32,671 nt of DNA, taken from the NCBI RefSeq assembly GCF_013870515.1, contig NZ_JACBXA010000042.1, positions 1-32,671 of the forward strand, written 5' to 3'. Of this stretch, positions 8,954-16,569 are shown piece by piece. The notes beneath the pieces were generated by a model. It made no database searches. It saw nothing but the letters and a program-made list of their open reading frames with translations, and had not been told where the DNA came from. The translations under genes were made by a program, and so were the position numbers. Within the stretch, counting starts at the first letter, position 1; each line of letters begins with the position of its first letter. The stretch is from Streptomyces albidus (ex Kaewkla and Franco 2022). GTDB taxonomy: Bacteria; Actinomycetota; Actinomycetes; Streptomycetales; Streptomycetaceae.

Positions 8954-10501
8954 ATGGCATCACGGCGGGACGAGCTCAACGCATACACCTTCGCGAAGAA
9001 GCGTCTGGTTGCGCAGTTCCTTCAGCCCTCTCCGACAGGTACGGAAGAGGGCGCTCCCCGTCCGCTTCGCGGGATCGTCCCCGGTCTGATCGTCGGGGTG
9101 CTGATCATGGCGGGGTTCGGAGCGTGGGGGATGTTCAAGCCGCAGGTGCCCAAGGGCTGGGACGAGACCGGCAAGAACGTGCTGATCGGCAGCAAGTCCA
9201 CGACTCGCTACGTCGTCCTGGAGACCGGAAAGAACAAGCGCAAGCAGCTGCATCCCGTACTCAACCTCACCTCCGCCAAGCTCCTTCTCGAGAACAGCCA
9301 GGGCGGCGAACCGATGAAGGTGGACGAGAAGTTCCTCGACAGCGGCAAGCTTCCGCACGGTGCGACGATCGGCATCCCCTACGCGCCGGACAGGCTGCCG
9401 GATGCCGAAGAAGCCGGCAGCAAGAAGCGCTGGGTCGTCTGTGAACGGCCACGTGGAAGCGGCACGGCCGTCCAGAAGGCGGCCTTCGTCCTCGCCGAGC
9501 GTGAGGAGAAGAAGGTCGAGGGCGAAGAGAAGCTGCGCCGAGGCGACGTCATGTACGTGGAAGGGTCGAACGGCAAGCAGTACCTCGTGGACAAGAGCGG
9601 CACCCGCTACGAGATCGGCGAAGCGGGCCAACGGAGAAGGCAGCTGCTCGGTGCCCTGGTGGGAGGGGCGGCCACCCCCCAACGCGTCTCCAATCAGTGG
9701 CTGTTGACGCTGAACAAGGGCGATCAGATCTTCTTCCCCGAAGTGGACGACAAGCCTGGTGCACCGGCCAACGTGGAAGGTGACCTGGACAGCGTGTCGA
9801 ATCGCGTCGGCATGGTCCTCAAAGCCGAGTCCGGCCCCCGGGACCAGCACTACGTAGTCGTCAGCGGTCGCGTCATGCCGGTCTCGGACTTCACCGCGAA
9901 GCTGCTCCTGCACTCTCCGGAACTGGCCGGACTGGACCAGGCGAACAAGGCGAAGCGCGTCAACGCCGTCTCGTTCACCGCGGACAAGCAGACCTATGCC
10001 GACGGGAAGAAGTGGCCCAGCCAGAAGCCTGTGCCGGTCAATGCCGGGAGCAGCGCGGCGAGCGAGCGCGACACCTCCTGCAACGTACTGCGGGACGTGA
10101 GCAGCAAGGGCCGTACGACGCTCAGCACCTGGAGTGGTGACCGCTTCCCTGCCCAGCTGCCCACCGGTTCCTCGAGCGCTTACGTCAGTCCTGGTTCGGG
10201 ACAGCTCTTCCGGCAGGTGAAGGGCGACAGCACGAAGTCCGGCGGCATTTTCCTGGTCACGGACACCGGCCTGCGCTACGCCATGCAGACCAACGGTGAC
10301 AGCGCGGAGGACGAGTCGGATATCGGCAGCGACGGCAAGAAGTCGAAAGAAGAGACGCCGGGCGAGGACAAGTCGGCGCAGGCTCGCCTCGGCTACGAGA
10401 ACCTGAAGAATCCGACGCCGATTCCGGCCGCGTGGTCACAGTTCCTGCCGACCGGGCCACGGCTGTCAACTGAAAGCGCCAAGCAGCCGCAGGGTTCCTG
10501 A
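8954..10501 (+). CDS. eccB: Type VII secretion protein EccB
   Basis: EccB anchors the ESX core complex with one membrane helix and projects a large domain to the outside. The 515-aa protein starts MASRRDELNAYTFAKKRLVA, the conserved amphipathic cytoplasmic N-terminus of EccB. One membrane helix follows (about 41-60), then the extracytoplasmic R-repeat domain with conserved cysteines C163 and C376, which in the family form a disulfide. The ATG at 8954 is preceded by GGGGAGAGG about 11 nt upstream. The frame is open to 8912, but the conserved MASRRDEL start fixes the choice. The first mycosin follows after 18 nt, so the two are co-transcribed. The gene is divergent from eccE. Confidence 0.97.
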   Translation: MASRRDELNAYTFAKKRLVAQFLQPSPTGTEEGAPRPLRGIVPGLIVGVLIMAGFGAWGMFKPQVPKGWDETGKNVLIGSKSTTRYVVLETGKNKRKQLHPVLNLTSAKLLLENSQGGEPMKVDEKFLDSGKLPHGATIGIPYAPDRLPDAEEAGSKKRWVVCERPRGSGTAVQKAAFVLAEREEKKVEGEEKLRRGDVMYVEGSNGKQYLVDKSGTRYEIGEAGQRRRQLLGALVGGAATPQRVSNQWLLTLNKGDQIFFPEVDDKPGAPANVEGDLDSVSNRVGMVLKAESGPRDQHYVVVSGRVMPVSDFTAKLLLHSPELAGLDQANKAKRVNAVSFTADKQTYADGKKWPSQKPVPVNAGSSAASERDTSCNVLRDVSSKGRTTLSTWSGDRFPAQLPTGSSSAYVSPGSGQLFRQVKGDSTKSGGIFLVTDTGLRYAMQTNGDSAEDESDIGSDGKKSKEETPGEDKSAQARLGYENLKNPTPIPAAWSQFLPTGPRLSTESAKQPQGS

Positions 10502-10519
10502 TTCGGGGGAGAGAGACGA

Positions 10520-11812
10520 ATGACGTACAGCCCGAATCGCGTCATGTCCGGTGGCGCGACACGCTTGCGCCGCTGGACGGCGTTCCCCGCCGCGATTGCC
10601 GTCGCGGTGACCACGCTCGGCCTCGCCACGGCTTCGCCGGCGGCAGCGGAGGGCAGTGAACCGTGCGCGAACCCGCCGAAGGTCTACAAGGGAATGCCGT
10701 GGTCGCTCGAAAGAATCCTCCTTGACGACCTCTGGAAGCAGAGCATGGGTGAGGGCGTCCGCGTCGCGGTCATCGACACGGGTGTGGATGTGAAACACCC
10801 TCAGCTCAAGCGAGCCGTGGATGCGGGAAGCGGGCTGAACACGCTGCCCAAGGGGAAGCCGAAGAAGAACGAGCAGCCCGTCACCCGGGGCAAGCAGAAC
10901 GGCACGACGGACACCGTCGGTCACGGGACCAAGGTCGCCGGAATCATCGCTGCCCGTAGGAGCACGGACACGAAATTCGCGGGGCTCGCCCCGCAGTCGA
11001 CGATCATCCCCATCAGGCAGAACGACGAGAACGGCCGGGGGACGGCCAAGACCCTCGCCCAAGCCATCGATCACGCGGTGAGCAAGAAGGCCGACGTCAT
11101 CAACATCTCCCAGGACACCACCGAAGCCCTCAAGCCGGACTCCGTGCTGAAGGAGTCGGTCGACAAGGCATTGGCGGCCGATGTCGTGGTCGTCGCATCC
11201 GCAGGCAACGACGGCCTCGGTGGGAACGTCAAGGAGACCTACCCCGCCTCGTTCGACGGCGTGCTGGCCGTGGCTTCCTCCGACCGCAACAACGAACGGG
11301 CGCCCTTCTCGCAGTCCGGCGAGTTCGTCGGCGTCGCCGCCCCGGGGGTCGACATGGTCTCGACCATGCCGGGGGGAGGGCACTGTGCCGACAACGGGAC
11401 GAGTTTCTCTGCCCCGTACGTGGCTGGTGTGGCCGCGCTGATCAAGGCCGAGCACAAGGACTGGACGCGGCAGCAGATCGTCGCCCAGATCGAGCAGACA
11501 GCTGAACGCTCCGTGGCAGGCCACGACCGCCTCGTCGGATGGGGTGTCGTCGACCCGCTCCGCGCACTGACCGAGGACGAGAAGCCGATCGAGGAGCCGA
11601 CTCCGGACGAGGGCATCTCGCAGGCGGAGGCGCCCACTCCAGCAAAGTTGCAGCTCGGTGAAACCACTCAGGAACGCAACGAACGCATCGGCACCTATGC
11701 CGTAGTGGGCGGTGGCGTGCTGGTAATCGTCATCGCCGGCGGTGCGCAGATCTACCGTGACTGGCGCCGCCGTACGGGACGTGTGATGGATGGAAGCGAT
11801 GCTTCCGCCTGA
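10520..11812 (+). CDS. mycP: Type VII secretion-associated mycosin (first copy)
   Basis: A membrane-anchored subtilisin-like (S8) serine protease of the mycosin family, which is required for ESX stability and can process substrates outside the membrane. The 430-aa protein has an N-terminal signal peptide (hydrophobic stretch 22-43, ASPAAAE cleavage region). Its complete catalytic triad is D86 (VAVIDTGVD), H135 (VGHGTKVAG) and S295 (NGTSFSAPYVAG), with oxyanion Asn N230. A C-terminal membrane helix (about 392-409) ends in YRDWRRR. Only two cysteines are present: C49 in the N-terminal extension and C289 beside the active-site serine. The start ATG has GGGGGAGAGAG just upstream. It forms an operon with eccB (18-nt gap). 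Confidence 0.96.
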   Translation: MTYSPNRVMSGGATRLRRWTAFPAAIAVAVTTLGLATASPAAAEGSEPCANPPKVYKGMPWSLERILLDDLWKQSMGEGVRVAVIDTGVDVKHPQLKRAVDAGSGLNTLPKGKPKKNEQPVTRGKQNGTTDTVGHGTKVAGIIAARRSTDTKFAGLAPQSTIIPIRQNDENGRGTAKTLAQAIDHAVSKKADVINISQDTTEALKPDSVLKESVDKALAADVVVVASAGNDGLGGNVKETYPASFDGVLAVASSDRNNERAPFSQSGEFVGVAAPGVDMVSTMPGGGHCADNGTSFSAPYVAGVAALIKAEHKDWTRQQIVAQIEQTAERSVAGHDRLVGWGVVDPLRALTEDEKPIEEPTPDEGISQAEAPTPAKLQLGETTQERNERIGTYAVVGGGVLVIVIAGGAQIYRDWRRRTGRVMDGSDASA

Positions 11813-12026
11813 CGCCCGACATCATCACCGAATCCTCACAACTGGCGGCGGAAGCAGGGCAATTCGCCCGTTGGGGGATGGGTTCGGCTGTGGAAGTCTC
11901 GTGTCGAAGCTCTGCCGTCGACAGGCTGATTCGCTCCTGTTGCAGACGGCTACTTGACAACGTGGCATGCACGCAGAACTGCGGTTGTTTCAGTGAGTTG
12001 AGCAAGTCTCTTGCGCAGGTTTGCAG

Positions 12027-12055
12027 TTGGAACAGTGGTACCCAGTGGCTAAAGT
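12027..12055 (+). promoter_or_regulatory. Promoter of the 154-aa/EspB-like/mycosin/WXG100 operon
   Basis: TTGGAA (12027-12032), a 17-nt spacer and TAAAGT (12050-12055) resemble a principal sigma-factor promoter. It lies 66 nt upstream of the ATG at 12122 and gives a leader of about 60 nt. Confidence 0.6.
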
Positions 12056-12077
12056 GTCACCGGACGTCATCAGCATC

Positions 12078-12095
12078 GCGAAGACTGCGAAGACT
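12078..12095 (+). repeat. Perfect tandem 9-bp repeat in the operon leader
   Basis: GCGAAGACT occurs twice back to back, about 16-33 nt downstream of the predicted transcript start and ahead of the ribosome-binding site. It could be an operator for a regulator, or chance. Confidence 0.8.
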
Positions 12096-12121
12096 CAAAC
12101 GGGTGGAGGGGGAGAGCCGTA

Positions 12122-12586
12122 ATGAGGCCTGCCGAGGGGGGCGGTTCCGCTCCAGCGCCTTCAGGGCGCGACCTGAAACGGGGCGCGGAAGCTCTTACCA
12201 CTTTCAAGAAGCGGGTGGACTCGGTCCTCAAGGACCTCGCAGGCTCCCCCGCAGCGAGGGTGGGTGACCAGCAGATCTCCCGCTCGTCCTTCAGCGCGGG
12301 CAACGCCCCGTTCGCTGAAGCCGATGGGCTCTTCACGCAGTACAACCGCGTGCACACGGAGTTGACCACCTTGTCGCAGACGCTCAGCGACCAGATCGAG
12401 GCCATGCAGATCGCCGTGCACGGCGCGGACGTCGGCTTCAACAACCTGGAAGAGGACGTGCGACGTCGCTTCTGGGCCATCCAGGCCCGTACGCAGCAGC
12501 GCGCCGAGGACGCCCGCAAGAACGCCGAGGGTGCGGACGCGGGCAGGGACAAGGGCCACACCGGCGACGACAAGTCCAACTACTGA
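12122..12586 (+). CDS. Helical T7SS-associated protein, first gene of the secreted-protein operon
   Basis: A 154-aa protein starting MRPAEGGGSAPAPSGRDLKR, preceded by a strong GGAGGGGGAGAG site. It is almost entirely predicted helix: one amphipathic segment at about 15-42 (ALTTFKKRVDSVLKDL), a loop, a long helix at about 64-100 and another at about 105-138, ending in a charged tail (GRDKGHTGDDKSNY). It has no signal peptide, membrane helix or cysteines, and no exact WxG or YxxxD. Size and helical build resemble ESX/PE-type proteins. The EspB-like gene follows 17 nt downstream, so a complex between the two products, like PE-PPE pairing, is a reasonable inference. The family name is not known to me. 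Confidence 0.85.
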   Translation: MRPAEGGGSAPAPSGRDLKRGAEALTTFKKRVDSVLKDLAGSPAARVGDQQISRSSFSAGNAPFAEADGLFTQYNRVHTELTTLSQTLSDQIEAMQIAVHGADVGFNNLEEDVRRRFWAIQARTQQRAEDARKNAEGADAGRDKGHTGDDKSNY

Positions 12587-12603
12587 CGAAGGGAGGAAGT
12601 GCC

Positions 12604-14313
12604 ATGGCTGGAAACGAAGATGGTCAGAGCGGCGGGGCCGAGGAGCAGCCCCGTCCGGAGGTACCGAACGTCGCTCCCAACCTTGCGGTCGTCGAGCTGC
12701 GTCGGGTCATGTCGTCGCTCCCTTTCTTCGGCACCGGTGGTGACGGCAACCTCGGCAAGACGAGCTTCGAGGCCCACAGGCTCAACCAGATGATCGATCT
12801 GGTTGAGAACGGCCGTCCGAGCGACATGGAGCACGCGGGTGACGCACTCTGGAAGGCTGGCGGTGCGATCCGGCGCGCCGCCGAGGAGCTGAGCGGTCAT
12901 ATCGACAGCGTCGACTGGGAAGGCGAGTCCGGCGACGCGTTCCGTACGTGGGGCAGAGGCCTCGTCAAGAACTCCCGCAAGCTCGCCGACTACTCCGAGA
13001 ACGCCGGCACGCAGATCAAGGCTTCCGGTTCCGGTCTGGCGACCGTCCAGAAGTCGATGCCGCCGCGGGACACCAGGCTGGTCCAGAAGGACGTCAAGGA
13101 CATCCCGGCGCCTGCGCAGGTCGAGGGCAACAAGGAGTACGCCGAGGCAGCCAAGGTCGAGGAAGACCGCCAAGAGGCGATCAACCAGATGAACCGGCTC
13201 GGCTCCTACTACACGGTCTCCAACGAGATCATGGCCGGCCAGGAGCCGCCGACCTTCGGCGCGATGCCTAACGTGGGTGTGCCGAGGCCCGGCCCCGAGG
13301 ACCCAAGGAGTGCGGGCGAGGGTGAGCCGTCGTCCACGGACTCGCCTGGCACCGTCCAATCCGAGGCGAGGTCGGCAACACCTGATGGCGGTCGCGAGAC
13401 TGCGTCAGTCACGACTCAGGGGCCTACTGCAGTGACCCCCGTTCCCGAGCGGAACATTGGTACGGAGATCGACAGCGTCGCCGCTCCGCCTGCTCCCGCA
13501 CCGGAAGTCGGCACGCCCCCGACCACCTCACCTGCGACACCGACTGCTCAAGGCCCGTCAGCCGGGCCGGTGACTCCCATAGCTCCGGGACCTACGGCGC
13601 AAGGGCTCGCGCGCAGCACCGCCAAGGCGCCTGGAATTGCCGGCACGCCCAGGGCCACCGGTCAGGGGCCGGTCGGGCCCGTCGGCCGTACCGGTCAGGC
13701 CGGCATGGCCAGACCGGGGCCCATGGGCCGCACTGCGAATCTGGGACCTGGACCGGGCCAGAACGGGATGACGGGAAGGCCGGGCGCAAGAGGCATGGGC
13801 CCGGGGATGATCGGCCGCACCGCTGGTGCCGGTTCGATGGCGGCTGGGCAGCCGACGACACCTCGAGCGTCGCGTCCTGGCGGGATCGTCGGAGGAACGC
13901 CCAGCCGAGCTGTCAGTGGCGCGAAGGCGCCGCGGATCCCACGCGGAACGGTCGTCGGCAACGAGGGTTCGACCGGCAAGGGCGGCCTCCGGGGTACCTT
14001 CGGCCGCGTTGTCGGATCAACTGGTGCGCCGTCGACTCCCCGTGCCTTCGTGAAGAAGCCGGCTGCCGGGCGGGGAGGCGTCGTCGGTCTCCCGCGCTCC
14101 GGCGGGGCAGGTCGTGGCCTTGGTGAATTCACGCCTGGCGGTTCGGGGTTGGCACGTGCCGGTGCAGCGGGTGGAGCGATGGTGCCGGGTGGAAGGGTGC
14201 CGACCACTCGGGATGAGGAAGTCGAGAACGGTACTCGTCCCGACTACCTGGTCGAAGACGAAGAGACATGGACGACAGGCCGACGCGGCACTGTTCCGCC
14301 GGTGATCGAGTAG
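12604..14313 (+). CDS. EspB/PPE-like T7SS substrate with WEG motif and long disordered tail
   Basis: A 569-aa protein with ATG 12604 preceded by GGAGGAAG (6-nt spacer). Residues 50-210 form a helical domain with the WXG-type turn VDWEGESGDAF (W105, G107) and a second helix block including YAEAAKVEEDRQEAINQMNR, like the PE/PPE-fold core of ESX substrates such as EspB. Residues about 225-535 are Pro/Gly/Ala/Thr-rich and then Gly/Arg/Met/Pro-rich, with many GRTG, RPG and GMxG units; this part is almost certainly disordered and basic. The C-terminus is distinct and acidic: RPDYLVEDEETW near 546-557, then GRRGTVPPVIE. There is no signal peptide, consistent with T7SS export. Neighbouring mycosin and WXG100 genes support a secreted substrate role. 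I did not find an exact YxxxD. Confidence 0.85.
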   Translation: MAGNEDGQSGGAEEQPRPEVPNVAPNLAVVELRRVMSSLPFFGTGGDGNLGKTSFEAHRLNQMIDLVENGRPSDMEHAGDALWKAGGAIRRAAEELSGHIDSVDWEGESGDAFRTWGRGLVKNSRKLADYSENAGTQIKASGSGLATVQKSMPPRDTRLVQKDVKDIPAPAQVEGNKEYAEAAKVEEDRQEAINQMNRLGSYYTVSNEIMAGQEPPTFGAMPNVGVPRPGPEDPRSAGEGEPSSTDSPGTVQSEARSATPDGGRETASVTTQGPTAVTPVPERNIGTEIDSVAAPPAPAPEVGTPPTTSPATPTAQGPSAGPVTPIAPGPTAQGLARSTAKAPGIAGTPRATGQGPVGPVGRTGQAGMARPGPMGRTANLGPGPGQNGMTGRPGARGMGPGMIGRTAGAGSMAAGQPTTPRASRPGGIVGGTPSRAVSGAKAPRIPRGTVVGNEGSTGKGGLRGTFGRVVGSTGAPSTPRAFVKKPAAGRGGVVGLPRSGGAGRGLGEFTPGGSGLARAGAAGGAMVPGGRVPTTRDEEVENGTRPDYLVEDEETWTTGRRGTVPPVIE

Positions 14314-14373
14314 TACGGGTGATTCAGGAATGACGGCAGTGACCAGGTCCATGACGCTGACGGGGGGCACCCG

Positions 14374-15561
14374 ATGAAGAGGTGGCTGTTGCCACTGGTC
14401 GCCGCCACCGGTGTGTGGACCGTCGTCCTCTCGGGGTTGCCTCAGGCTGCTGTGGCCGAGGATGTGACCTCCAAGCAGTGGTACTTCGATGCCATGCAGA
14501 TGGACCGCGTCTGGCAGAAGAGCACTGGCAAGGGGGTGAAGGTCGCCGTTGTCGACAGTGGCGTCAGCTCGACCAAATCCCTCAAGGGTCAGGTGCTCGC
14601 CGGGAAGAATGTTTCCGGCGAGGCGGGTAGCGAAAAGAAGGACGGTTCGGGGCACGGCACCACGATGGCCGAGCTCATCGCCGGCAAGGGAGCGGGAGGT
14701 CTGAAGGGGTTCGCACCTGATGCTCAGATCATTCCGATTCGCACGGCGACGTCGACCAGCAACGACTTGCAGGAGACGAGCACCATCGACCAGGCCATTC
14801 GTGCAGCAGCTGATACGGATGCCAAGGTCATCAACATCTCCATCAGCAGCGAATACTTCACTCCTGACGACGAAGCGGCGGTGAAGTACGCGGCGAGCAA
14901 GGGGAAACTCATGTTCGCGGCCGTCGGCAACGAGGGCGACGGTAAGAACAAGATTCAGTACCCGGCCTTCTACCGGGACGTGGTCGGTGTAGGAGCGACG
15001 GATAAGAAGGGGAAGGTCTCCAAGTTCTCCCAGTCCGGCGACTACATCGATCTCGTCGCTCCGGGGAGTGATATTCCGCGGTGGTGCGACAAGAGCTTCC
15101 AACGCTACTGCGATGGAGACGGTGGAACGAGTGCCTCCACCGCTATCGCTTCTGCCTCGGCCGCACTCATCTGGTCGAAACACCCTGACTGGACGGCCAA
15201 TCAGGTTCTGCGCGTGATGATCGACACGGCTGGCCGTGAGTCGAAGAGCGACAAGCCCAGCAAATACATCGGCTGGGGTGCCGTACGCCCTCGTATGAAC
15301 CTGGTCGAAGGTGAAGGTGATCCGGGCAATCCCGCAGTGAGCCCGCTCACCGGAAAGAAGACGGGTCCGGCCAAGGACACTGCAAATTCAGGGTCTTCGG
15401 ATTCCGAGAAAGACAATGCCTCCGACAAGGTCAAGGTGGCAGACTCCTCGAAGTCCGGTGACGACGGCCAGCTCTTGACCTTGATCGGTGCAGGTGTTGG
15501 GGTCGCCGTTGTTCTGGCCGGCGCATTCGCTTTCATGCGGATGAGGCGGAACCAGCGCTGA
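14374..15561 (+). CDS. mycP: Second mycosin-like S8 protease
   Basis: A 395-aa subtilisin-family protease with a signal peptide (1-29, AVAED), complete triad D61 (VAVVDSGV), H94 (GSGHGTTMA), S253 (GGTSASTA) and oxyanion N186. After the catalytic domain comes a Ser/Asp/Lys-rich linker (about 335-365), then a C-terminal membrane helix and MRMRRNQR. The ATG at 14374 has GGGGGG 6 nt upstream. Unlike the first mycosin it has no cysteine in the N-terminal extension; its only two, C238 and C246, sit together in the loop before the catalytic serine. It lies between the EspB-like and WXG100 genes, so it is the mycosin expressed with the substrates. Confidence 0.94.
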   Translation: MKRWLLPLVAATGVWTVVLSGLPQAAVAEDVTSKQWYFDAMQMDRVWQKSTGKGVKVAVVDSGVSSTKSLKGQVLAGKNVSGEAGSEKKDGSGHGTTMAELIAGKGAGGLKGFAPDAQIIPIRTATSTSNDLQETSTIDQAIRAAADTDAKVINISISSEYFTPDDEAAVKYAASKGKLMFAAVGNEGDGKNKIQYPAFYRDVVGVGATDKKGKVSKFSQSGDYIDLVAPGSDIPRWCDKSFQRYCDGDGGTSASTAIASASAALIWSKHPDWTANQVLRVMIDTAGRESKSDKPSKYIGWGAVRPRMNLVEGEGDPGNPAVSPLTGKKTGPAKDTANSGSSDSEKDNASDKVKVADSSKSGDDGQLLTLIGAGVGVAVVLAGAFAFMRMRRNQR

Positions 15562-15610
15562 AGAAGCCGCCGTCTCTCAGGCGGACGGAAACACACGACA
15601 GGAGAGAAGC

Positions 15611-15970
15611 ATGGCAGGCCAGCAGAGGCTAACCGACAGCGAACTCGCACGGATCGAGCAGCAGCTGGGCGAGAAGTTCGATTCCATCAAGGCACAGCTC
15701 TCTCAGCTCCAGGCGAACATCGACGGGCTTGAGGGTGCTTGGCGCGGAATCGGTGCCGGTGCGTTCAATAGGAAGCAGACCGAGGTCAACGAAGAGATGG
15801 TGCGCATGGGCCGGATGCTCACGCACTTCCAGGAGGCCATCAAGGCCACTCGGACCATGACTGGCAACACCGACGACGAGGCCGCAGCGGCCATGCGCGG
15901 TGTCGATGTCGTGGGCGGTTACACCGGTGGCGCCGAAGGGGCCCACAACTCCAAGCTCAGCGCGTACTGA
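15611..15970 (+). CDS. WXG100-family (Esx) protein, first of pair
   Basis: A 119-aa ESAT-6-like protein, secreted as a helical-hairpin dimer by T7SS. The motif AWRGIGAGAF places WxG at W44-R45-G46 between two helices (about 8-40 and 50-82), the family standard. GGAGAG at 15601-15606 lies 4 nt before the ATG. The C-terminus extends to KLSAY and has no YxxxD signal, which its partner carries. It is followed after 60 nt by the second WXG100 gene; the two probably form a heterodimer. I do not assign EsxA or EsxB. Confidence 0.95.
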   Translation: MAGQQRLTDSELARIEQQLGEKFDSIKAQLSQLQANIDGLEGAWRGIGAGAFNRKQTEVNEEMVRMGRMLTHFQEAIKATRTMTGNTDDEAAAAMRGVDVVGGYTGGAEGAHNSKLSAY

Positions 15971-16030
15971 CGCCAGCGCAGACGTTCTAGGCAAGCACTC
16001 AAGACATAAAGAACCAAGGAGGAACTCCTC

Positions 16031-16342
16031 GTGGGACCTAACGACCAGAGCGCCGGCGATGAGATCGCAGTACGGTATTCCAGCCTTCAGGAAGCTGCTA
16101 CGAGCATCAAGCAGCAGGCTTCCCGGCTTCGCGGCGACCTGGAAGACATTCGCCAGGCCGTGAACCGTGTCTCTGCCAACTGGGAGGGCGAGGCCCAGAC
16201 CCAGTACAACACCATGCAGCAGCAGTGGAATCAGAAGGCTGACCACGTCCACAACATTCTGAACAGCATCGCCGACAAGGTCACGCAGGCGAGCGGTGAC
16301 TACCAGGCGACGGACAAGCGAGCTGCCGGCAACTTCGGCTAG
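16031..16342 (+). CDS. WXG100-family (Esx) protein with YxxxD export signal
   Basis: A 103-aa ESAT-6-like protein. WEG at W51-E52-G53 lies between two helices, and the C-terminus carries YQATD (Y91-D95), a match to the YxxxD T7SS export signal recognised through EccC. The start is GTG 16031 with AAGGAGG at 16016-16022, a strong ribosome-binding site whose last bases can pair with CCTC directly before the GTG. It is the last gene of the operon, followed by two strong hairpins. Confidence 0.96.
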   Translation: MGPNDQSAGDEIAVRYSSLQEAATSIKQQASRLRGDLEDIRQAVNRVSANWEGEAQTQYNTMQQQWNQKADHVHNILNSIADKVTQASGDYQATDKRAAGNFG

Positions 16343-16366
16343 GCCTTGTTCGGACGTCGGACGTGG

Positions 16367-16397
16367 GGCGTGGGCGTGCGCGGGAGACGCCCACGCC
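16367..16397 (+). terminator. Hairpin downstream of the WXG100 pair (proximal)
   Basis: A perfect 11-bp stem, GGCGTGGGCGT (16367-16377) with ACGCCCACGCC (16387-16397), and a 9-nt loop begin 25 nt after the WXG100 stop. There is no T-tract. It could also stabilise the 3' end of the WXG100 mRNA. Confidence 0.8.
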
Positions 16398-16401
16398 GTC
16401 T

Positions 16402-16459
16402 GCATGCCGTCCAGGCGAACTGTCCAGCCATTCGGTTCAGTTCGCCTGGTTCGGCATGT
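16402..16459 (+). terminator. Second, longer hairpin downstream of the WXG100 pair
   Basis: A 12-bp perfect stem, CCAGGCGAACTG (16411-16422) with CAGTTCGCCTGG (16438-16449), is continued past a 1x2 internal loop by GCATGCCG with CGGCATGT (seven pairs plus one G-U). The loop is 15 nt. It starts 5 nt after the first hairpin and precedes the pseudokinase gene by about 110 nt. A second terminator, or a structured leader element of the downstream gene, is possible. Confidence 0.7.
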
Positions 16460-16569
16460 CTGCGGACCTCATCGGGTGAGTAATTGTGGCACACCCTGAT
16501 TCCAGGAGTATCAACACAATACGGAATTCGCGAGCATGGCTCGTGGCCGCGAATCGCATGGGCTAGGTA

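Larger units (their letters stand above)
11813..12121 (+). promoter_or_regulatory. 309-bp intergenic region with promoter for the secreted-protein operon
   Basis: No gene was seen here. It contains a consensus-like -35 (TTGGAA, 12027-12032) and -10 (TAAAGT, 12050-12055) separated by exactly 17 nt, which places the transcript start near 12062. It also holds an isolated TTGACA at 11954-11959 with no matching -10, an inverted repeat CGCAG-aa-CTGCG at 11972-11983, and a perfect 9-bp tandem repeat GCGAAGACT at 12078-12095 inside the predicted leader. A short GGGC-aattc-GCCC hairpin after the mycosin gene is too weak to call as a terminator. Confidence 0.6.

Noticed and set aside
11862..11874. GGGC-aattc-GCCC hairpin as a terminator of eccB-mycP
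   Set aside because: A four-base-pair stem is expected by chance in this composition.
11954..11982. Consensus TTGACA as a promoter of the substrate operon
   Set aside because: No -10-like hexamer lies 16-18 nt downstream; the TTGGAA/TAAAGT pair at 12027-12055 is better placed and complete.
12161..12559. Antisense ORF over the 154-aa gene
   Set aside because: The sense frame has a promoter, a strong ribosome-binding site and operon context; the antisense frame has none.
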